The notes: generated from the sequence alone by a model not told the origin. Numbered from the stretch's first letter, positions 53,739 through 63,086 are shown. The stretch: DNA of 64,000 bases from Haloarcula sebkhae (GCF_014647415.1 NZ_BMPD01000006.1:1-64000); one strand, 5' to 3'. A program made the numbers and translations.

Positions 53739-54503
53739 ATGGGACTGCGTTGTGAGGTATTTGGACACGACTTCGGGGAGTCGACGATAGAGGAGTCGTA
53801 TGACGAAGGTAAGCGTGGCACTGTCCTAACTGTGCGGGAATACAAGTCTTGCGAGCGCTGTGAGCATATCCGAAATATCTCTGAGAATCAGGGCTTGATA
53901 TCCACCACAGAAGAATCGAGAGCGAATGGCGAGCAGTCGGATAAAGTCGAACACAGAACCGAAAACAAGAGGCCAGCGGGGGTGAAAGAGAATGCGGAGG
54001 TCAAGACTGAAGCGAGAGACCCGGGGCAGGCAGCGGACGAAACGGAACCGAACGAACCACCCGCATCGACGATGGCTGCGTCAGACAATGTGGCAGGAAC
54101 AGCTCCAGATGTGGAGGCGAGTGACGAGTCACCGTCGGTGACCGAATCGACGCTTCTGGAAACGACTGATGACGCCGTGATACTGTCGGAGACAGAGGAA
54201 CCAGATGACGACAGCTACACGCCATCGAATAACGACGATGCAGTCATCATTGATGATGCTGCTACAGACACGACAGAACCGTCGTCTGAAACCCCCGGAG
54301 AACCGGATATTGGAAACGATCGAGACGGACATTCGTACTCAACGGACCGCTCAAAGAGTACCACAAACGACTCAGTTCCGATGTATCAATGTCCGAGGTG
54401 CGAGTTCGAACTCCCCGTGAGTGAATCGTCGTTCTTTACCGGTGATGTTTGCCCACAGTGTCGGGTCGGCTACCTCGAGGACGTATCAGATGGTGAGTCA
54501 TAG
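53739..54503 (+). CDS. Zinc-ribbon protein with long acidic linker (DUF7093-like)
   Basis: The protein has 254 residues from ATG 53739. The N-terminus MGLRCEVFGHDFGESTIEES, then VREYKSCERCEHIRNISE, carries Cys/His positions that could bind zinc. An acidic, Thr/Glu/Asp-rich disordered stretch (about 55-205) follows. The C-terminal zinc ribbon is MYQCPRCEFELPVSESSFFT, then GDVCPQCRVGYLEDVSDG with two CPxC knuckles. I recall this as a haloarchaeal family, DUF7093. It may be an adaptor. It is encoded next to the actin locus. Confidence 0.8.
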   Translation: MGLRCEVFGHDFGESTIEESYDEGKRGTVLTVREYKSCERCEHIRNISENQGLISTTEESRANGEQSDKVEHRTENKRPAGVKENAEVKTEARDPGQAADETEPNEPPASTMAASDNVAGTAPDVEASDESPSVTESTLLETTDDAVILSETEEPDDDSYTPSNNDDAVIIDDAATDTTEPSSETPGEPDIGNDRDGHSYSTDRSKSTTNDSVPMYQCPRCEFELPVSESSFFTGDVCPQCRVGYLEDVSDGES

Positions 54504-54571
54504 GCGCTCGATTGGACGTAATTTCGTGGAGAGAGTCGGGGTCAGACAGTGTTTTCGCGGGGAGAGCCCGA

Positions 54572-55261
54572 TCAGTAGTTTTGAAACAGCAGTTTTCGTA
54601 CGTCGTCTTTCGTCCGGGCGCTCACTGTTGAACCGTCGGGAAGTGTGACTTCGTATGGTTCGTCGTTCTCGGCTGACCGGGTCCACTTCTCGTCATGTTC
54701 GGTTAGTAAGCGGTTAGCAGCGGAAAGGGTATCACTCGGAGTGTCGTCAGCTGCCGAATTCGACTCGGCCGCGCCGGCGCTTTCGATGGTATCGGATGAC
54801 GATGTAGTTTGTGTCGACGTATCGGGCTGTGCGGCGCTACGTCCGTCGTCTGGCGTGTCCCCCAGCATCGTTGGGCCGGCGGCCACCTCCTCACCCCTCT
54901 CGTTCGCTCTTCTTTCAGGTTCGATATCCGCGAGGCGATCCGCAAGTTCACTCGTTCCAAGTGCTGCGAGCAGCTTCCCCCGCATCTCGTCGGCCTCAAT
55001 ACCGCTTCCGGGAACTTCCGGCACCTCGGACGCGATGTGTTGGAGTTCCGGATACTCAGCCGAGGCGATTCGTTCGTAGTCGGTACGGCTCAGGCCGTGC
55101 TCGTCTTCCAACTGGTCCGGCGGTGTGTATGTATCGAGGAGGTAGTCAACGACATCTTGCGTACGAATGTGGCCGTACGTCTCGATGAATGCGTCTTCAA
55201 GATCCTCCCGGATCGACGTCAAGTCATCCTGTTGTGTGTCCGTAATCTCGATCTCCGGCAT
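54572..55261 (-). CDS. Hypothetical acidic protein with N-terminal helical and C-terminal small domain
   Basis: The protein of 229 residues starts MPEIEITDTQQDDLTSIRED (ATG 55261). The helical region to about 90 includes GHIRTQDVVDYLLDTYTPPD, a disordered Ser/Thr/Ala-rich linker follows to about 180, and the C-terminus is NDEPYEVTLPDGSTVSARTKDDVRKLLFQNY. It is divergent from the zinc-ribbon gene at 55355 with a 93-base shared promoter region. The family is conserved-looking but not named by me. Confidence 0.75.
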   Translation of the reverse strand: MPEIEITDTQQDDLTSIREDLEDAFIETYGHIRTQDVVDYLLDTYTPPDQLEDEHGLSRTDYERIASAEYPELQHIASEVPEVPGSGIEADEMRGKLLAALGTSELADRLADIEPERRANERGEEVAAGPTMLGDTPDDGRSAAQPDTSTQTTSSSDTIESAGAAESNSAADDTPSDTLSAANRLLTEHDEKWTRSAENDEPYEVTLPDGSTVSARTKDDVRKLLFQNY

Positions 55262-55354
55262 CGCCTCCAACATCGGTCGCCCATCCCATAACTCGTTCCC
55301 TGGACGGCGGTAACTGACGGAACCATTGTATAGCAGAGGCACGCATGGTCCAAT

Positions 55355-55828
55355 ATGCGGTGTCCCCGCTGCAAATCCGATCTCAGCACGTATACGCTTG
55401 CGACTGCTGACCAGACAGCTATCGTCTGTGAATCGTGCGGCTTCGCAGACATCTCTGCGTCGCATCACAACGAGGCCTCCCCCCCAGAGTCCTGGGAGTT
55501 CGCTCTCGCTCGGTTCAACCAGAATCCTGATTCTAACCCCGATAGACCCGAAAACACTGGCCGTACACCCAGCGTTTCGATTCCGGAACAGGACGAGCCC
55601 ACAGACCGACCAGAGTTCTCGCTTGAACAGGCTGGTGTCGCGGTGGGAATATCTCTGGGATCAGACGTTGACAGGTTCCAGCAGGACGCGGCTGACGAAT
55701 TGAATCGTGTTCTCGACGAGAGCGAAATTGAACAAGGCGAGGAGGTTACAGCCAAATCTGATGAGAACGATGGGAATAGCCAAGACACGGAGACTGAAGC
55801 CGACGAAAACGGGGAAGAAACTGAGTAG
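55355..55828 (+). CDS. Zinc-ribbon protein with acidic tail
   Basis: The protein of 157 residues has an N-terminal zinc ribbon MRCPRCKSDLSTYTLATADQ, then TAIVCESCGFADISASHHNE with CPxC and CxxC knuckles. A middle region ESWEFALARFNQ and an acidic disordered tail follow. The pattern matches haloarchaeal DUF-type zinc-ribbon proteins (TFIIB-like knuckle). It is convergent with the actin gene, 88 bases away. Confidence 0.8.
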   Translation: MRCPRCKSDLSTYTLATADQTAIVCESCGFADISASHHNEASPPESWEFALARFNQNPDSNPDRPENTGRTPSVSIPEQDEPTDRPEFSLEQAGVAVGISLGSDVDRFQQDAADELNRVLDESEIEQGEEVTAKSDENDGNSQDTETEADENGEETE

Positions 55829-55916
55829 CATCCGGCGTCAGTTGTACTGCCCGGGACGGGACCAGTGGTATGTTCGACTGACGCCGGCAAACAGTGCTTC
55901 TATTCGAGCCCAGCCG

Positions 55917-56945
55917 TTATTCGGCTGTGGCGTCGGATTCTTCGGCTTGCTCGTTTTGCCCCTCGCGCTCTTCTTCCGACCGCGCTGCGACGAGTGCACC
56001 CTGTGCGACACTATATAGTGGATTCTCGGCTTGGCGGACGTCGCTGATTGAGAACGGTATCTCGGACTCGTTGATCCGTTCGGCGAACAACTCTTCGAAG
56101 CCGTCAGGACTGGATGTCCCACCAGTCACGACAACCGGGACATCCAGTCCCTCCTCGACATCTTCCTCATCGACTTCACTGATGATGTTCTCGATGACAT
56201 AGTCGAGGAGATTGTCGTAATAGATACTCAGTGCGCCTTCAATACCGCCGACGTCCGTCTCGAAGTTGAGGTCGAAGTCCTCCTCCTTAACCGAGGTGAC
56301 CTTATCGACGGGCGTGCCGGTCGCCTGTGCAGCCTGCTCGTCGATCCAGTCGCCACCGCGTGCGATGGAGAACTTCATTACGGGGACTGCATAGTACGAC
56401 AGACAGACGTTGGTCATCCCAGCGCCAAAGCTGATACCGAGGCCGGTGAACTCACGGTTGGCAAGCTCGGAGTAGATGACGGCCATCCCCTCATTGATCG
56501 GTTCCGGGCTGTAGCCCATATCAGTGAGTAGGGATTCAATCGTCTTTTGATGATATAGCGTCGAGACATCGGCATCGATTGGGTCCGCGGGAACCGAGAA
56601 AAACAGGCGCTCATTCGGGAACTCCGGCTGTCCCACCACCTGTTCAGTAATGAGCTTAATCATCGGAATAGCTGACTGCTCGTCGCTTGAGAGAATCCCG
56701 GCTTGCATCGGGCGGCGTGTCTCCTCACTGAAGATATTCGCGAAGTTCAGGGCGTCATCACCAACGATGTAGACCCGATCATCCTTGCGGATGTGGAGAA
56801 CATCACTTCTCGACAGCATCTGTTCGGCCATGTCGCTGTAGTCAATTTCGACGAAGGAGTTCCGCTGCTGCACGAATACCGTTTCGTTACCATCTTGGCG
56901 TGCAGACAGGAGGTTCATCGTACCGACATCGAGACCTTGGGGCAT
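55917..56945 (-). CDS. Actin-like cytoskeletal protein (salactin/volactin type)
   Basis: The protein has 342 residues from ATG 56945 ([20 protein letters not shown]). Actin-fold elements visible are phosphate-1 ([10 protein letters not shown]), [25 protein letters not shown] (connect-1 and phosphate-2), and [20 protein letters not shown] (adenosine motif). The disordered acidic C-terminus ends in [19 protein letters not shown]. It resembles haloarchaeal salactin, a dynamically unstable actin, and volactin, a shape determinant. The gene upstream on the same strand, 162 bases away, encodes a membrane protein. Confidence 0.88.
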   Translation of the reverse strand: MPQGLDVGTMNLLSARQDGNETVFVQQRNSFVEIDYSDMAEQMLSRSDVLHIRKDDRVYIVGDDALNFANIFSEETRRPMQAGILSSDEQSAIPMIKLITEQVVGQPEFPNERLFFSVPADPIDADVSTLYHQKTIESLLTDMGYSPEPINEGMAVIYSELANREFTGLGISFGAGMTNVCLSYYAVPVMKFSIARGGDWIDEQAAQATGTPVDKVTSVKEEDFDLNFETDVGGIEGALSIYYDNLLDYVIENIISEVDEEDVEEGLDVPVVVTGGTSSPDGFEELFAERINESEIPFSISDVRQAENPLYSVAQGALVAARSEEEREGQNEQAEESDATAE

Positions 56946-57107
56946 ACAGTTGCATTCCTCCCACCAAGTTGAAAAAACTATCTTGTTTTGTTGCAATAGT
57001 TTACATGTTATTTATGATAACAGACGGAATGGTTCGTAGGAACATATTAGTACAATATAAACCAAACAACAAGAGAACCACCGCGGAGTGTCTAGTGAGC
57101 AGACGAC

Positions 57108-58064
57108 TTATTCAAAGAGCAATGACCGAAGACGAGTAACAATGCTTCGTTGCTCTTTGACACCGGTTTCCACATCGTCGTCTTCGCCCTGCTCATTTCG
57201 AAACTGCGTGAGAGCGTTGACCTGTTCTTCGGTACCGGTGCTTCGGTCCGTCTTTGATTGGCCACCCTGTAGTTGCCTGAGTCCATCTACTGCGTCATCA
57301 ACGTCATTGCTGTCGGCTCGTGTCGTGGTCGCCTCGGAGTTCTCGATAGCCGTCCGATCGAGATCAGAGTCCGTTTCTGGCATATCCAGATTTAGCCGCT
57401 TAGTTTTTGGCTGCTGTTCGACACCACCCCACGATAGTTCCGCTCCGTCTAGTGCCTGTTCGATATCGTCGTCCACATCTGCTTTGCTGACAGACTCTGA
57501 CTCGCTCTCGACCGACTCAACTGGTTCAGCTGCGTCGCTTGGGGTTGCCGCTTTCTCGAGGTAGTGTGCAACCAGCGCTGCTCCTGTGGAGGCCGCAAGC
57601 ATGACTAAGCCAGAGGCGTAAACGCTAATCGTCCAGACACTACCGTTGATTCCGCCACTGTTCGTCCATCCATACGGAAAGACGCTAATCAGAATTATCG
57701 TTGCGGCGAGACAGAACAACGTGCCGGCGGCACTGACGACCCAGGTCTTGAAGCCGACTGGCAGGAGTACGACGACGCTCAACAGCACGGAGGGCAGTCC
57801 GACGAATCCGACGACGAGTGCAACCTCGCGAATCTGCCAGTACGGTGCGCTCCCGGACTCCAGAGCGTTACTGTACAGAAAGAGGCAGAATCCGACGACG
57901 GCAAGCGTAACTCCAGCAAAAAAGAGTCCGAACCCAACATAGATATCTCGCTCTTTAGCTGGTTCACCGATATATTCGTGATAAATCGACGCAAGCGTGT
58001 CGCGATAGCCCGACACTGGGTCGGCAGACTCGGGGGACCTGTCCGATGTAGATGCAGAGCTCAT
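57108..58064 (-). CDS. Six-helix membrane protein with long cytoplasmic tail (DUF7139-like)
   Basis: The protein has 318 residues. The N-terminal cytoplasmic segment is YRDTLASIYHEYIGEPAKER. About six helices fall between 40 and 175, and from 175 an acidic, Ser/Asp-rich tail includes SWGGVEQQPKTKRLNLDMPE. I recall DUF7139 proteins of this layout. The conserved tail motif could be a docking site for the actin-like protein encoded just downstream. That link is inference from neighbourhood only. Confidence 0.78.
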   Translation of the reverse strand: MSSASTSDRSPESADPVSGYRDTLASIYHEYIGEPAKERDIYVGFGLFFAGVTLAVVGFCLFLYSNALESGSAPYWQIREVALVVGFVGLPSVLLSVVVLLPVGFKTWVVSAAGTLFCLAATIILISVFPYGWTNSGGINGSVWTISVYASGLVMLAASTGAALVAHYLEKAATPSDAAEPVESVESESESVSKADVDDDIEQALDGAELSWGGVEQQPKTKRLNLDMPETDSDLDRTAIENSEATTTRADSNDVDDAVDGLRQLQGGQSKTDRSTGTEEQVNALTQFRNEQGEDDDVETGVKEQRSIVTRLRSLLFE

Positions 58065-58161
58065 TCCATTTGTTATTTGGTTCCGATGGGTGTTAAAGAT
58101 GGGCTTACCCTATTTCGTTCGATCCTGCGCGCGGGAGACGAGGGGGAGGCGACACGCTAGT

Positions 58162-58512
58162 TCAGGGGCGCGGGGGAGTCACCCCTTCCTTGATCGTGAC
58201 CCCGTCGTTCTGAATGTGGACGAAGATCGTCTGTTCGGGCTCGTCGGAGACTGTCACGGCAGCGACTGACTCGTGTTGTCGATCGAGAACGGCCTTAACC
58301 CTGTAGCAGCCAGCCTGTAACAAGTTGACCGAACAGCCAGACTGGCCTGACAAGAGCTGATAGCGGGCTGTATGACAACACACCTCACTGTCGTATATTT
58401 CTATGCGGACATCATGTTTGGTATCGCTGGTGTTTCTGATGTGGAGGTCTTCATGCGCTAGACGCCACTGTTCGCTGTTCGTCGGGAGGAGTTTACGACT
58501 TCTGGAGGGCAT
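58162..58512 (-). CDS. Hypothetical beta-rich protein
   Basis: The protein of 116 residues reads as a series of beta-strands: DLHIRNTSDTKHDVRIEIYD, RYQLLSGQSGCSVNLLQAGC and FVHIQNDGVTIKEGV. It has four Cys (CC pair, C, C), which might bind metal or form disulphides. No signal peptide is visible. It lies between the membrane protein gene and a 490-base gap. Family unknown. Confidence 0.6.
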   Translation of the reverse strand: MPSRSRKLLPTNSEQWRLAHEDLHIRNTSDTKHDVRIEIYDSEVCCHTARYQLLSGQSGCSVNLLQAGCYRVKAVLDRQHESVAAVTVSDEPEQTIFVHIQNDGVTIKEGVTPPRP

Positions 58513-59000
58513 ATCGACATGTATCTATGCTGCAGTTACGAATATGTCTTATGGATTGACAGTATATCTCTGTGTCATTAGTGTGAATCCACGTGTAGTG
58601 TCAATGTGTACCGGTTTCCAATCACTATCCATTCACATTTAATCTGTCAAAGTAGATCCCCAGAGTGTTGGAAACGCAAAAAGCCAAATGTCATCTGTGC
58701 CGTGCATCCTCTTCGCGGATGACTCCACTGTCGTAGACACGGGCATCGCGTTGCGTCTTCCAAGCGGATATCCGCTGAAAAACTGGCGGTCGCTCGCGGT
58801 AGTTCTGGGTCTCGGCATGATGGTGGTGAGCAGCTCTCCCGGCCTCGTTGGGAAATCCTCAGGGCCCAGCGGCGCTGGCTACCAGTCACGTCCACGCCGA
58901 CAGCTTCGGCTCACAACTAGTGACGACGGTGATGTTCAAATCCATCGTAGACGATGAAATACGACCGAGCCGGCCCGGCCACTCGGGGCGTTCTCCACGC
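58513..59000. other. Gene-less spacer
   Basis: No convincing gene is seen on either strand in this 488-base gap. Frames are open by composition but not protein-like. It may hold decayed sequence. Confidence 0.4.
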
Positions 59001-59390
59001 TCAGTCGGTGTACCAGTACGCCCAGAGAATCAACACGCCTTGCAGCGGCAACCGTGCCCAGCGGGCCAGCGCAGACGGATCGCCGCCACCCGTCCCCTCA
59101 ATGGTAACCATGGAGACGGCCATATACACGTTCGCGGGAAAGATTGCGAGGAGCAATGCGATCGTCGCCCATGCAGCGTACGAACGCGTCCGGGGCACCA
59201 ACAGGCCGAGCCCGACAGCGATTTCGGCGACACCGGACAGGTACACCAGCGCAAGTGGCGCCGGCAAGACCGGTGGCACGATCTGGACGTATAAGTCTGG
59301 CACGACAAAATGCAAACCTCCCGCGGCGACATACAAGAGCGCCATCACGTAGCACAACGGCCGTTTGAGCTGCCGCAAGCCAACACGCAT
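59001..59390 (-). CDS. DoxX-family membrane protein
   Basis: The protein of 129 residues has four helices. DoxX landmarks are YVAAGGLHFVVPDLYVQIVP in the first and PLALVYLSGVAEIAVGLGLL in the second. Members are quinone- or thiol-redox-linked membrane proteins. It is the last gene of an apparent operon with VIT and DUF211 genes, with a 73-base gap before it. Confidence 0.88.
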   Translation of the reverse strand: MRVGLRQLKRPLCYVMALLYVAAGGLHFVVPDLYVQIVPPVLPAPLALVYLSGVAEIAVGLGLLVPRTRSYAAWATIALLLAIFPANVYMAVSMVTIEGTGGGDPSALARWARLPLQGVLILWAYWYTD

Positions 59391-59463
59391 CTACAACCAT
59401 GTATGGCGGCCAATGGAAAGCAAGTTGGGATTTGTCCTCCAGTCAGAACAGAGTCGCAGTCTC

Positions 59464-60045
59464 TCACCCCGGAAGAAAGAGATTAAGAATTGCGACGACC
59501 AACCCGGCGAGTCCCATCCGCGCTGCGGCAACGTACCACCGCTGGCCCGAAATCGAACCCATGTAAGCGCCGAACGCACCCAACACACCGATACCCAGGC
59601 CGACCGCGATGAGTGCCGCCTCTGCCATTGTGACAACGGTCCCCTCGACAACGAACGGGGTCAGTGGAATCAGAACACCGATGAGTGGCCCCAGGCCGCT
59701 CATTATGGCGTGTACGAAGCGGGCACCGCTCTGGTCGCGTTGAACGCGGGTATCGTCGAGATCTTTGAGCATCGCTCGCTCGGTGCGCCTGATTTCGGCC
59801 CGGGTTTCGGCTCGTTCGATTTCCCAGACGCTCCAGACCGCAGAGGTCCCGAGACCGACTGCCGCGCCCAGTCCGATTTTGATTACAGTGTACCCATCGG
59901 GGACCCCAGAAAGGACAGCGCCGACGATAATGCCGATGCTCGTCAGCGTCCCGTCGAAGCCGTTCGAGATGAAGTACCGGCGCGAGATCGCACGGACATC
60001 TTCCTTCCCGAGAAGACGCCTGAGGAATTGTCGAATGGACGCCAC
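59464..60045 (-). CDS. VIT1/CCC1-family transporter homologue
   Basis: The protein has 193 residues. The first helices carry RRYFISNGFDGTLTSIGIIV and GAVLSGVPDGYTVIKIGLGA. A charged loop (EIERAETRAEIRRTERAMLK, residues 78-105) resembles the metal-binding domain of vacuolar iron transporters. It probably moves Fe2+ or Mn2+ out of the cytoplasm. It overlaps in operon order with DUF211, whose stop is six bases before this start. Confidence 0.85.
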   Translation of the reverse strand: MASIRQFLRRLLGKEDVRAISRRYFISNGFDGTLTSIGIIVGAVLSGVPDGYTVIKIGLGAAVGLGTSAVWSVWEIERAETRAEIRRTERAMLKDLDDTRVQRDQSGARFVHAIMSGLGPLIGVLIPLTPFVVEGTVVTMAEAALIAVGLGIGVLGAFGAYMGSISGQRWYVAAARMGLAGLVVAILNLFLPG

Positions 60046-60051
60046 TGCGCA

Positions 60052-60342
60052 TCAGGCATCCTGTAACGTCCGTCGATCTCTCACGATGCTGTCACCGCAG
60101 GCAACCTGATCCACGGAGTGTACTGACCCGCCGAGATTATCGATCGTTTCTTCGATCGCTTCGAAGTCCAAGTCTTCACTTTCGAACGTGAGCTTGACGT
60201 TTTGCACTTCCTGATCTAATTCGATCAGTGACGAAGTGACGCCCTCGACGCTCTCAATGTCGGCCAGTTGGTTGGTGAACGTCAGTAACGGCGGGTCATG
60301 TGGTTTCAGTACATCGATGACAAGGCGTCGGACTGCTGCCAT
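60052..60342 (-). CDS. DUF211 small ferredoxin-like-fold protein
   Basis: The protein of 96 residues, MAAVRRLVIDVLKPHDPPLL, then FTNQLADIESVEGVTSSLIE and DFEAIEETIDNLGGSVHSVDQV, matches the archaeal DUF211 family, which has a ferredoxin-like beta-alpha-beta fold and often binds metal. It begins the minus-strand operon DUF211-VIT-DoxX, so it may sense or chaperone a metal for the transporter. Confidence 0.9.
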   Translation of the reverse strand: MAAVRRLVIDVLKPHDPPLLTFTNQLADIESVEGVTSSLIELDQEVQNVKLTFESEDLDFEAIEETIDNLGGSVHSVDQVACGDSIVRDRRTLQDA

Positions 60343-60447
60343 ATCACATCACGGGAGGGGGTACAGTAAAAATGTGAGGAGTGTTTAGTTTGTATCATTG
60401 TGCCAACCAGCAAGTTGGGCCAGTACACAATAATTGTTGATCGATAT

Positions 60448-60582
60448 ATGATCGGCTATAATCTCTCAAACAGAAGTCAAATTGCGCTGGCTTTAGTTGG
60501 CGGTTCACTGGCAATGATAATCATTATGAGTAGGATAATACGAGCTAATACAATAAGTAAATTTGGGCTTTGGAATTATTGA
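60448..60582 (+). CDS. Tiny AT-rich membrane protein
   Basis: The product of 44 residues from ATG 60448, MIGYNLSNRSQIALALVGGS, then LAMIIIMSRIIRANTISKFG, has one helix. A GTG at 60400 would give 60 residues. Its TGA is followed directly by the ATG of the next tiny membrane gene. Base composition is far more AT-rich than its surroundings. No family is recognised. Confidence 0.45.
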   Translation: MIGYNLSNRSQIALALVGGSLAMIIIMSRIIRANTISKFGLWNY

Positions 60583-60804
60583 ATGATAATTGGAATAGTT
60601 CTCTTAAATGGCATCCCTATATATTTGTTCTTGAAATACGTTCTAGTACTTCCTCTACTAGCCACAATTTTAATGATTGGACTTGTGCTGTGGAAAGATT
60701 GTGCGGCGGTTGTCGATAGTCCAGCACCACTCTTTTTTGGGTGGTGGTTTGTACCGTTAGCAGTGGCGCTCGTCTTGGGTGTTGTTGAGTATCTCGCACG
60801 TTGA
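60583..60804 (+). CDS. Small AT-rich membrane protein
   Basis: The product of 73 residues, MIIGIVLLNGIPIYLFLKYV and on, has about three short helices, with VDSPAPLFFGWWFVPLAVAL near the end. It follows the upstream tiny gene with no gap, which implies translational coupling. The pair is unlike its GC-rich neighbours, so it was possibly acquired. No family is recognised. Confidence 0.55.
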   Translation: MIIGIVLLNGIPIYLFLKYVLVLPLLATILMIGLVLWKDCAAVVDSPAPLFFGWWFVPLAVALVLGVVEYLAR

Positions 60805-61098
60805 ATAATCACATAGTACCATTCACCTGTGTGTTACTGCTTTTTGTCGGCTGTTACGTGAATGTCAATCAGGCAAGATGTTATTAAACCACACTGTGTA
60901 GCTCTTCGAACAGCGTCTCTGAAAGACCATGCATCTGAAAAGACGTCGAAAGACAGTTTGCTGCGCAGATAATGGCACAGCAGGATCTCAGAGACCACAA
61001 TCGAGGCGGGGACGCAAGCAGGGAGCCCGCTCCGACCACCGCGCTACGTCCGCCGCCGCGAAGATAGCGGACCGGCAATCAAACAAGCGACTCCCAGT

Positions 61099-61995
61099 AT
61101 GTACGACACCATCCTGTTCCCGACTGACGGGAGCGACGCAGCAGAATCGGTCCTTGAATACGCACTACAGATTGCAGCCGAACACGAGGCGACGATTCAC
61201 ATCCTCAACGTCGCAGACACTGGCCGAGACAGCGTCACCACAATCCGTGGTGAGGTCATTGACGTTCTCGAAACAGAAGGGGAGCGCATCGTGGCGGAAG
61301 CCGCACAATATGCGAAAGACGAAGGCGTCCCTGTCGTCTCTGCGGTCCTTCAGGGAGACCCGCACAAGTCAAGAGTCGACTACAGCAAACAGTCCGACAT
61401 TGACTGTATCGTTATGCCGACGCACGGACAGCGTGGGATCAAGCGAATCCTGCTCGGAAGTGTCACCGAACGTGTCATCAACACGGCAGCGGTTCCCGTC
61501 GTTTCGGTCAACCCTGCCGGAGATCGACCATTCGTGTATCCCCCCAAGCACGTCCTCGTCCCAACGGATGGAAGTCGTGGCGCAGCACTCGCAGTGGCAG
61601 AGGGGATCAATGTCGCGAGGGCAACGGGAGCAACGCTCCACCTATTTCACGTTGTCGAGACCGGCGGCCTCGGGCCGGATGCACGCTCCGTCTTGAAAGA
61701 GGGCGAGTTGACTGAACGGGCAAATGAAATGCTGGCCGAAGCGACCGAGAAAGTCGAGGAGACGTCGCTTGACTCGGTCACCAGCGTCATCGAACACGGG
61801 AACCCCGCGAAGGTGATTTGCGACGACATCGACGAGAACGAAATCGATCTCGCGATCATGGGGACACACGGACAGACTGATTTCAGCAGGTACGTCATGG
61901 GTGGTGTCAGCGCCAAGATCATCCGGCAGTCCCCGGTCCCGGGGACGTGGGTTCGCGAGCCCGAATCCGAATCAGATGAGCAATCCAGTTCGTGA
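61099..61995 (+). CDS. Tandem universal stress protein (UspA)
   Basis: The protein has 298 residues with two canonical UspA domains (MYDTILFPTDGSDAAESVLE and PKHVLVPTDGSRGAALAVAE). Both carry phosphate-binding loops: PTHGQRGIKRILLGSVTERV, with a changed first Gly, and GTHGQTDFSRYVMGGVSAKI with the G-x2-G-x9-G pattern. It should bind ATP at least in the second domain. This is the only window member with the classical motif, unlike the Trk-island UspA proteins. Confidence 0.93.
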   Translation: MYDTILFPTDGSDAAESVLEYALQIAAEHEATIHILNVADTGRDSVTTIRGEVIDVLETEGERIVAEAAQYAKDEGVPVVSAVLQGDPHKSRVDYSKQSDIDCIVMPTHGQRGIKRILLGSVTERVINTAAVPVVSVNPAGDRPFVYPPKHVLVPTDGSRGAALAVAEGINVARATGATLHLFHVVETGGLGPDARSVLKEGELTERANEMLAEATEKVEETSLDSVTSVIEHGNPAKVICDDIDENEIDLAIMGTHGQTDFSRYVMGGVSAKIIRQSPVPGTWVREPESESDEQSSS

Positions 61996-62109
61996 ATCGG
62001 CCAACTTGTTCCAGAGCACGAGCTTGATAAAGCTCTCCGTGTGAAAGCTCGACAGTCCTCACGGTATGCGGGAGTGTTTAGTAACTATGGGGTTCATCTA
62101 AATCGGAAC

Positions 62110-62724
62110 ATGACCACAGACGACTCACAGTCCGGGGGGGGAACGAACAAGATCGATGCCGTAATTCGAAAATACGATCTTGTCGGGATGGGTGCAGAGC
62201 TCGAAGATCGGTGGGTCGGCGCCGACGGAGAGGAAGAAAGTACCCGAGACCTCGCTGACTATTTCAATCGATCGGTGCTCGAGTCCGCCATCGAAGGGAG
62301 CGACGCTCCGACATTGAGTGGGGACATCCAACAGGTCTATCAGTCACTTCGCGAAGACGACGCGGACGCCCCACTCATACGCTCACGTCTCGAACAGAGC
62401 GGGGTCGATATCGAATCGGTGATGGACGACTTTATCTCCCACCAGACGGTGTATCGCTATCTCAAGAACGACCGTGGGGCGGCCCGGCCCGAGCAGACGC
62501 CCGCAGAACGGACAGAAAACGCCATCGACTCAATACAGCGTCTTCGGGGCCGAACCACCGCTGTAACGAGGCAGACTATCGAGAGCCTCGAAAAGAACAA
62601 CGCCATCTCGGCAGGCGATTTCAACATCATCAACGAGGTACAGGTGCTGTGTGAGGACTGCGGCCGTAGCTACGATATTGTGGCGTTTCTGGAACAGGGT
62701 GGCTGCGACTGCCACTCCGAATGA
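62110..62724 (+). CDS. rdfA: RdfA-like rod-determining factor
   Basis: The protein has 204 residues from ATG 62110. The start lies after a short acidic N-terminus; DAVIRKYDLVGMGAELEDRW and LADYFNRSVLESAIEGSD match the rod-determining factor (RdfA) family of haloarchaea. The C-terminus has VQVLCEDCGRSYDIVAFLEQ, then GGCDCHSE with a zinc-binding CxxC and CxC. In Haloferax RdfA is needed for rod-shaped cells. It is encoded some 5 kb from the actin homologue. Confidence 0.82.
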   Translation: MTTDDSQSGGGTNKIDAVIRKYDLVGMGAELEDRWVGADGEEESTRDLADYFNRSVLESAIEGSDAPTLSGDIQQVYQSLREDDADAPLIRSRLEQSGVDIESVMDDFISHQTVYRYLKNDRGAARPEQTPAERTENAIDSIQRLRGRTTAVTRQTIESLEKNNAISAGDFNIINEVQVLCEDCGRSYDIVAFLEQGGCDCHSE

Positions 62725-62807
62725 GGACTCGGGCCGTAGTATCAAAACGAAGCCGGTTCCCAAGTCAGTCGTTCTGTAAACTGACAATGCGCCACGCCAG
62801 CCAGCGA

Positions 62808-63086
62808 TCAGCCAAGCCTCGGGAACCGAGCAGTCTTACAGTCGACACCGCAGAACGCGTATTCCGAAACGTTGCCAGCACTATCTCTGGTCGTGACATT
62901 ACGGTACCGGACGTTTTCGTCAATTGATGCCCCGCAGTGGTCACAGTGTCGCGTTTCAATCGAGCTAATTACGATCCTGATAGATTGGCTCTCAACGCTT
63001 TCGGGGGTTGCACTCCGCGCTCGGTCTGCGTTTGCGATGTCTGCTGATTGTTGGCTACGGTACTCCTGCGTGTTTTGTGCGTTCAT
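62808..63086 (-). CDS. Zinc-finger protein, left member of a divergent pair
   Basis: The protein has 92 residues from ATG 63086, MNAQNTQEYRSQQSADIANA. The zinc finger is ETRHCDHCGASIDENVRYRN, with a second knuckle AFCGVDCKTARFPRLG. It lies about 100 bases outside the left arm of the large inverted repeat, and its counterpart on the other strand starts at 63833. Function unknown. Confidence 0.6.
   Translation of the reverse strand: MNAQNTQEYRSQQSADIANADRARSATPESVESQSIRIVISSIETRHCDHCGASIDENVRYRNVTTRDSAGNVSEYAFCGVDCKTARFPRLG

Noticed and set aside
54809-55291. Long plus-strand frames opposite the 54572-55261 gene
   Set aside because: They are Arg/Pro/Ser-rich complements of an acidic haloarchaeal gene, a usual artefact of GC-rich coding sequence.
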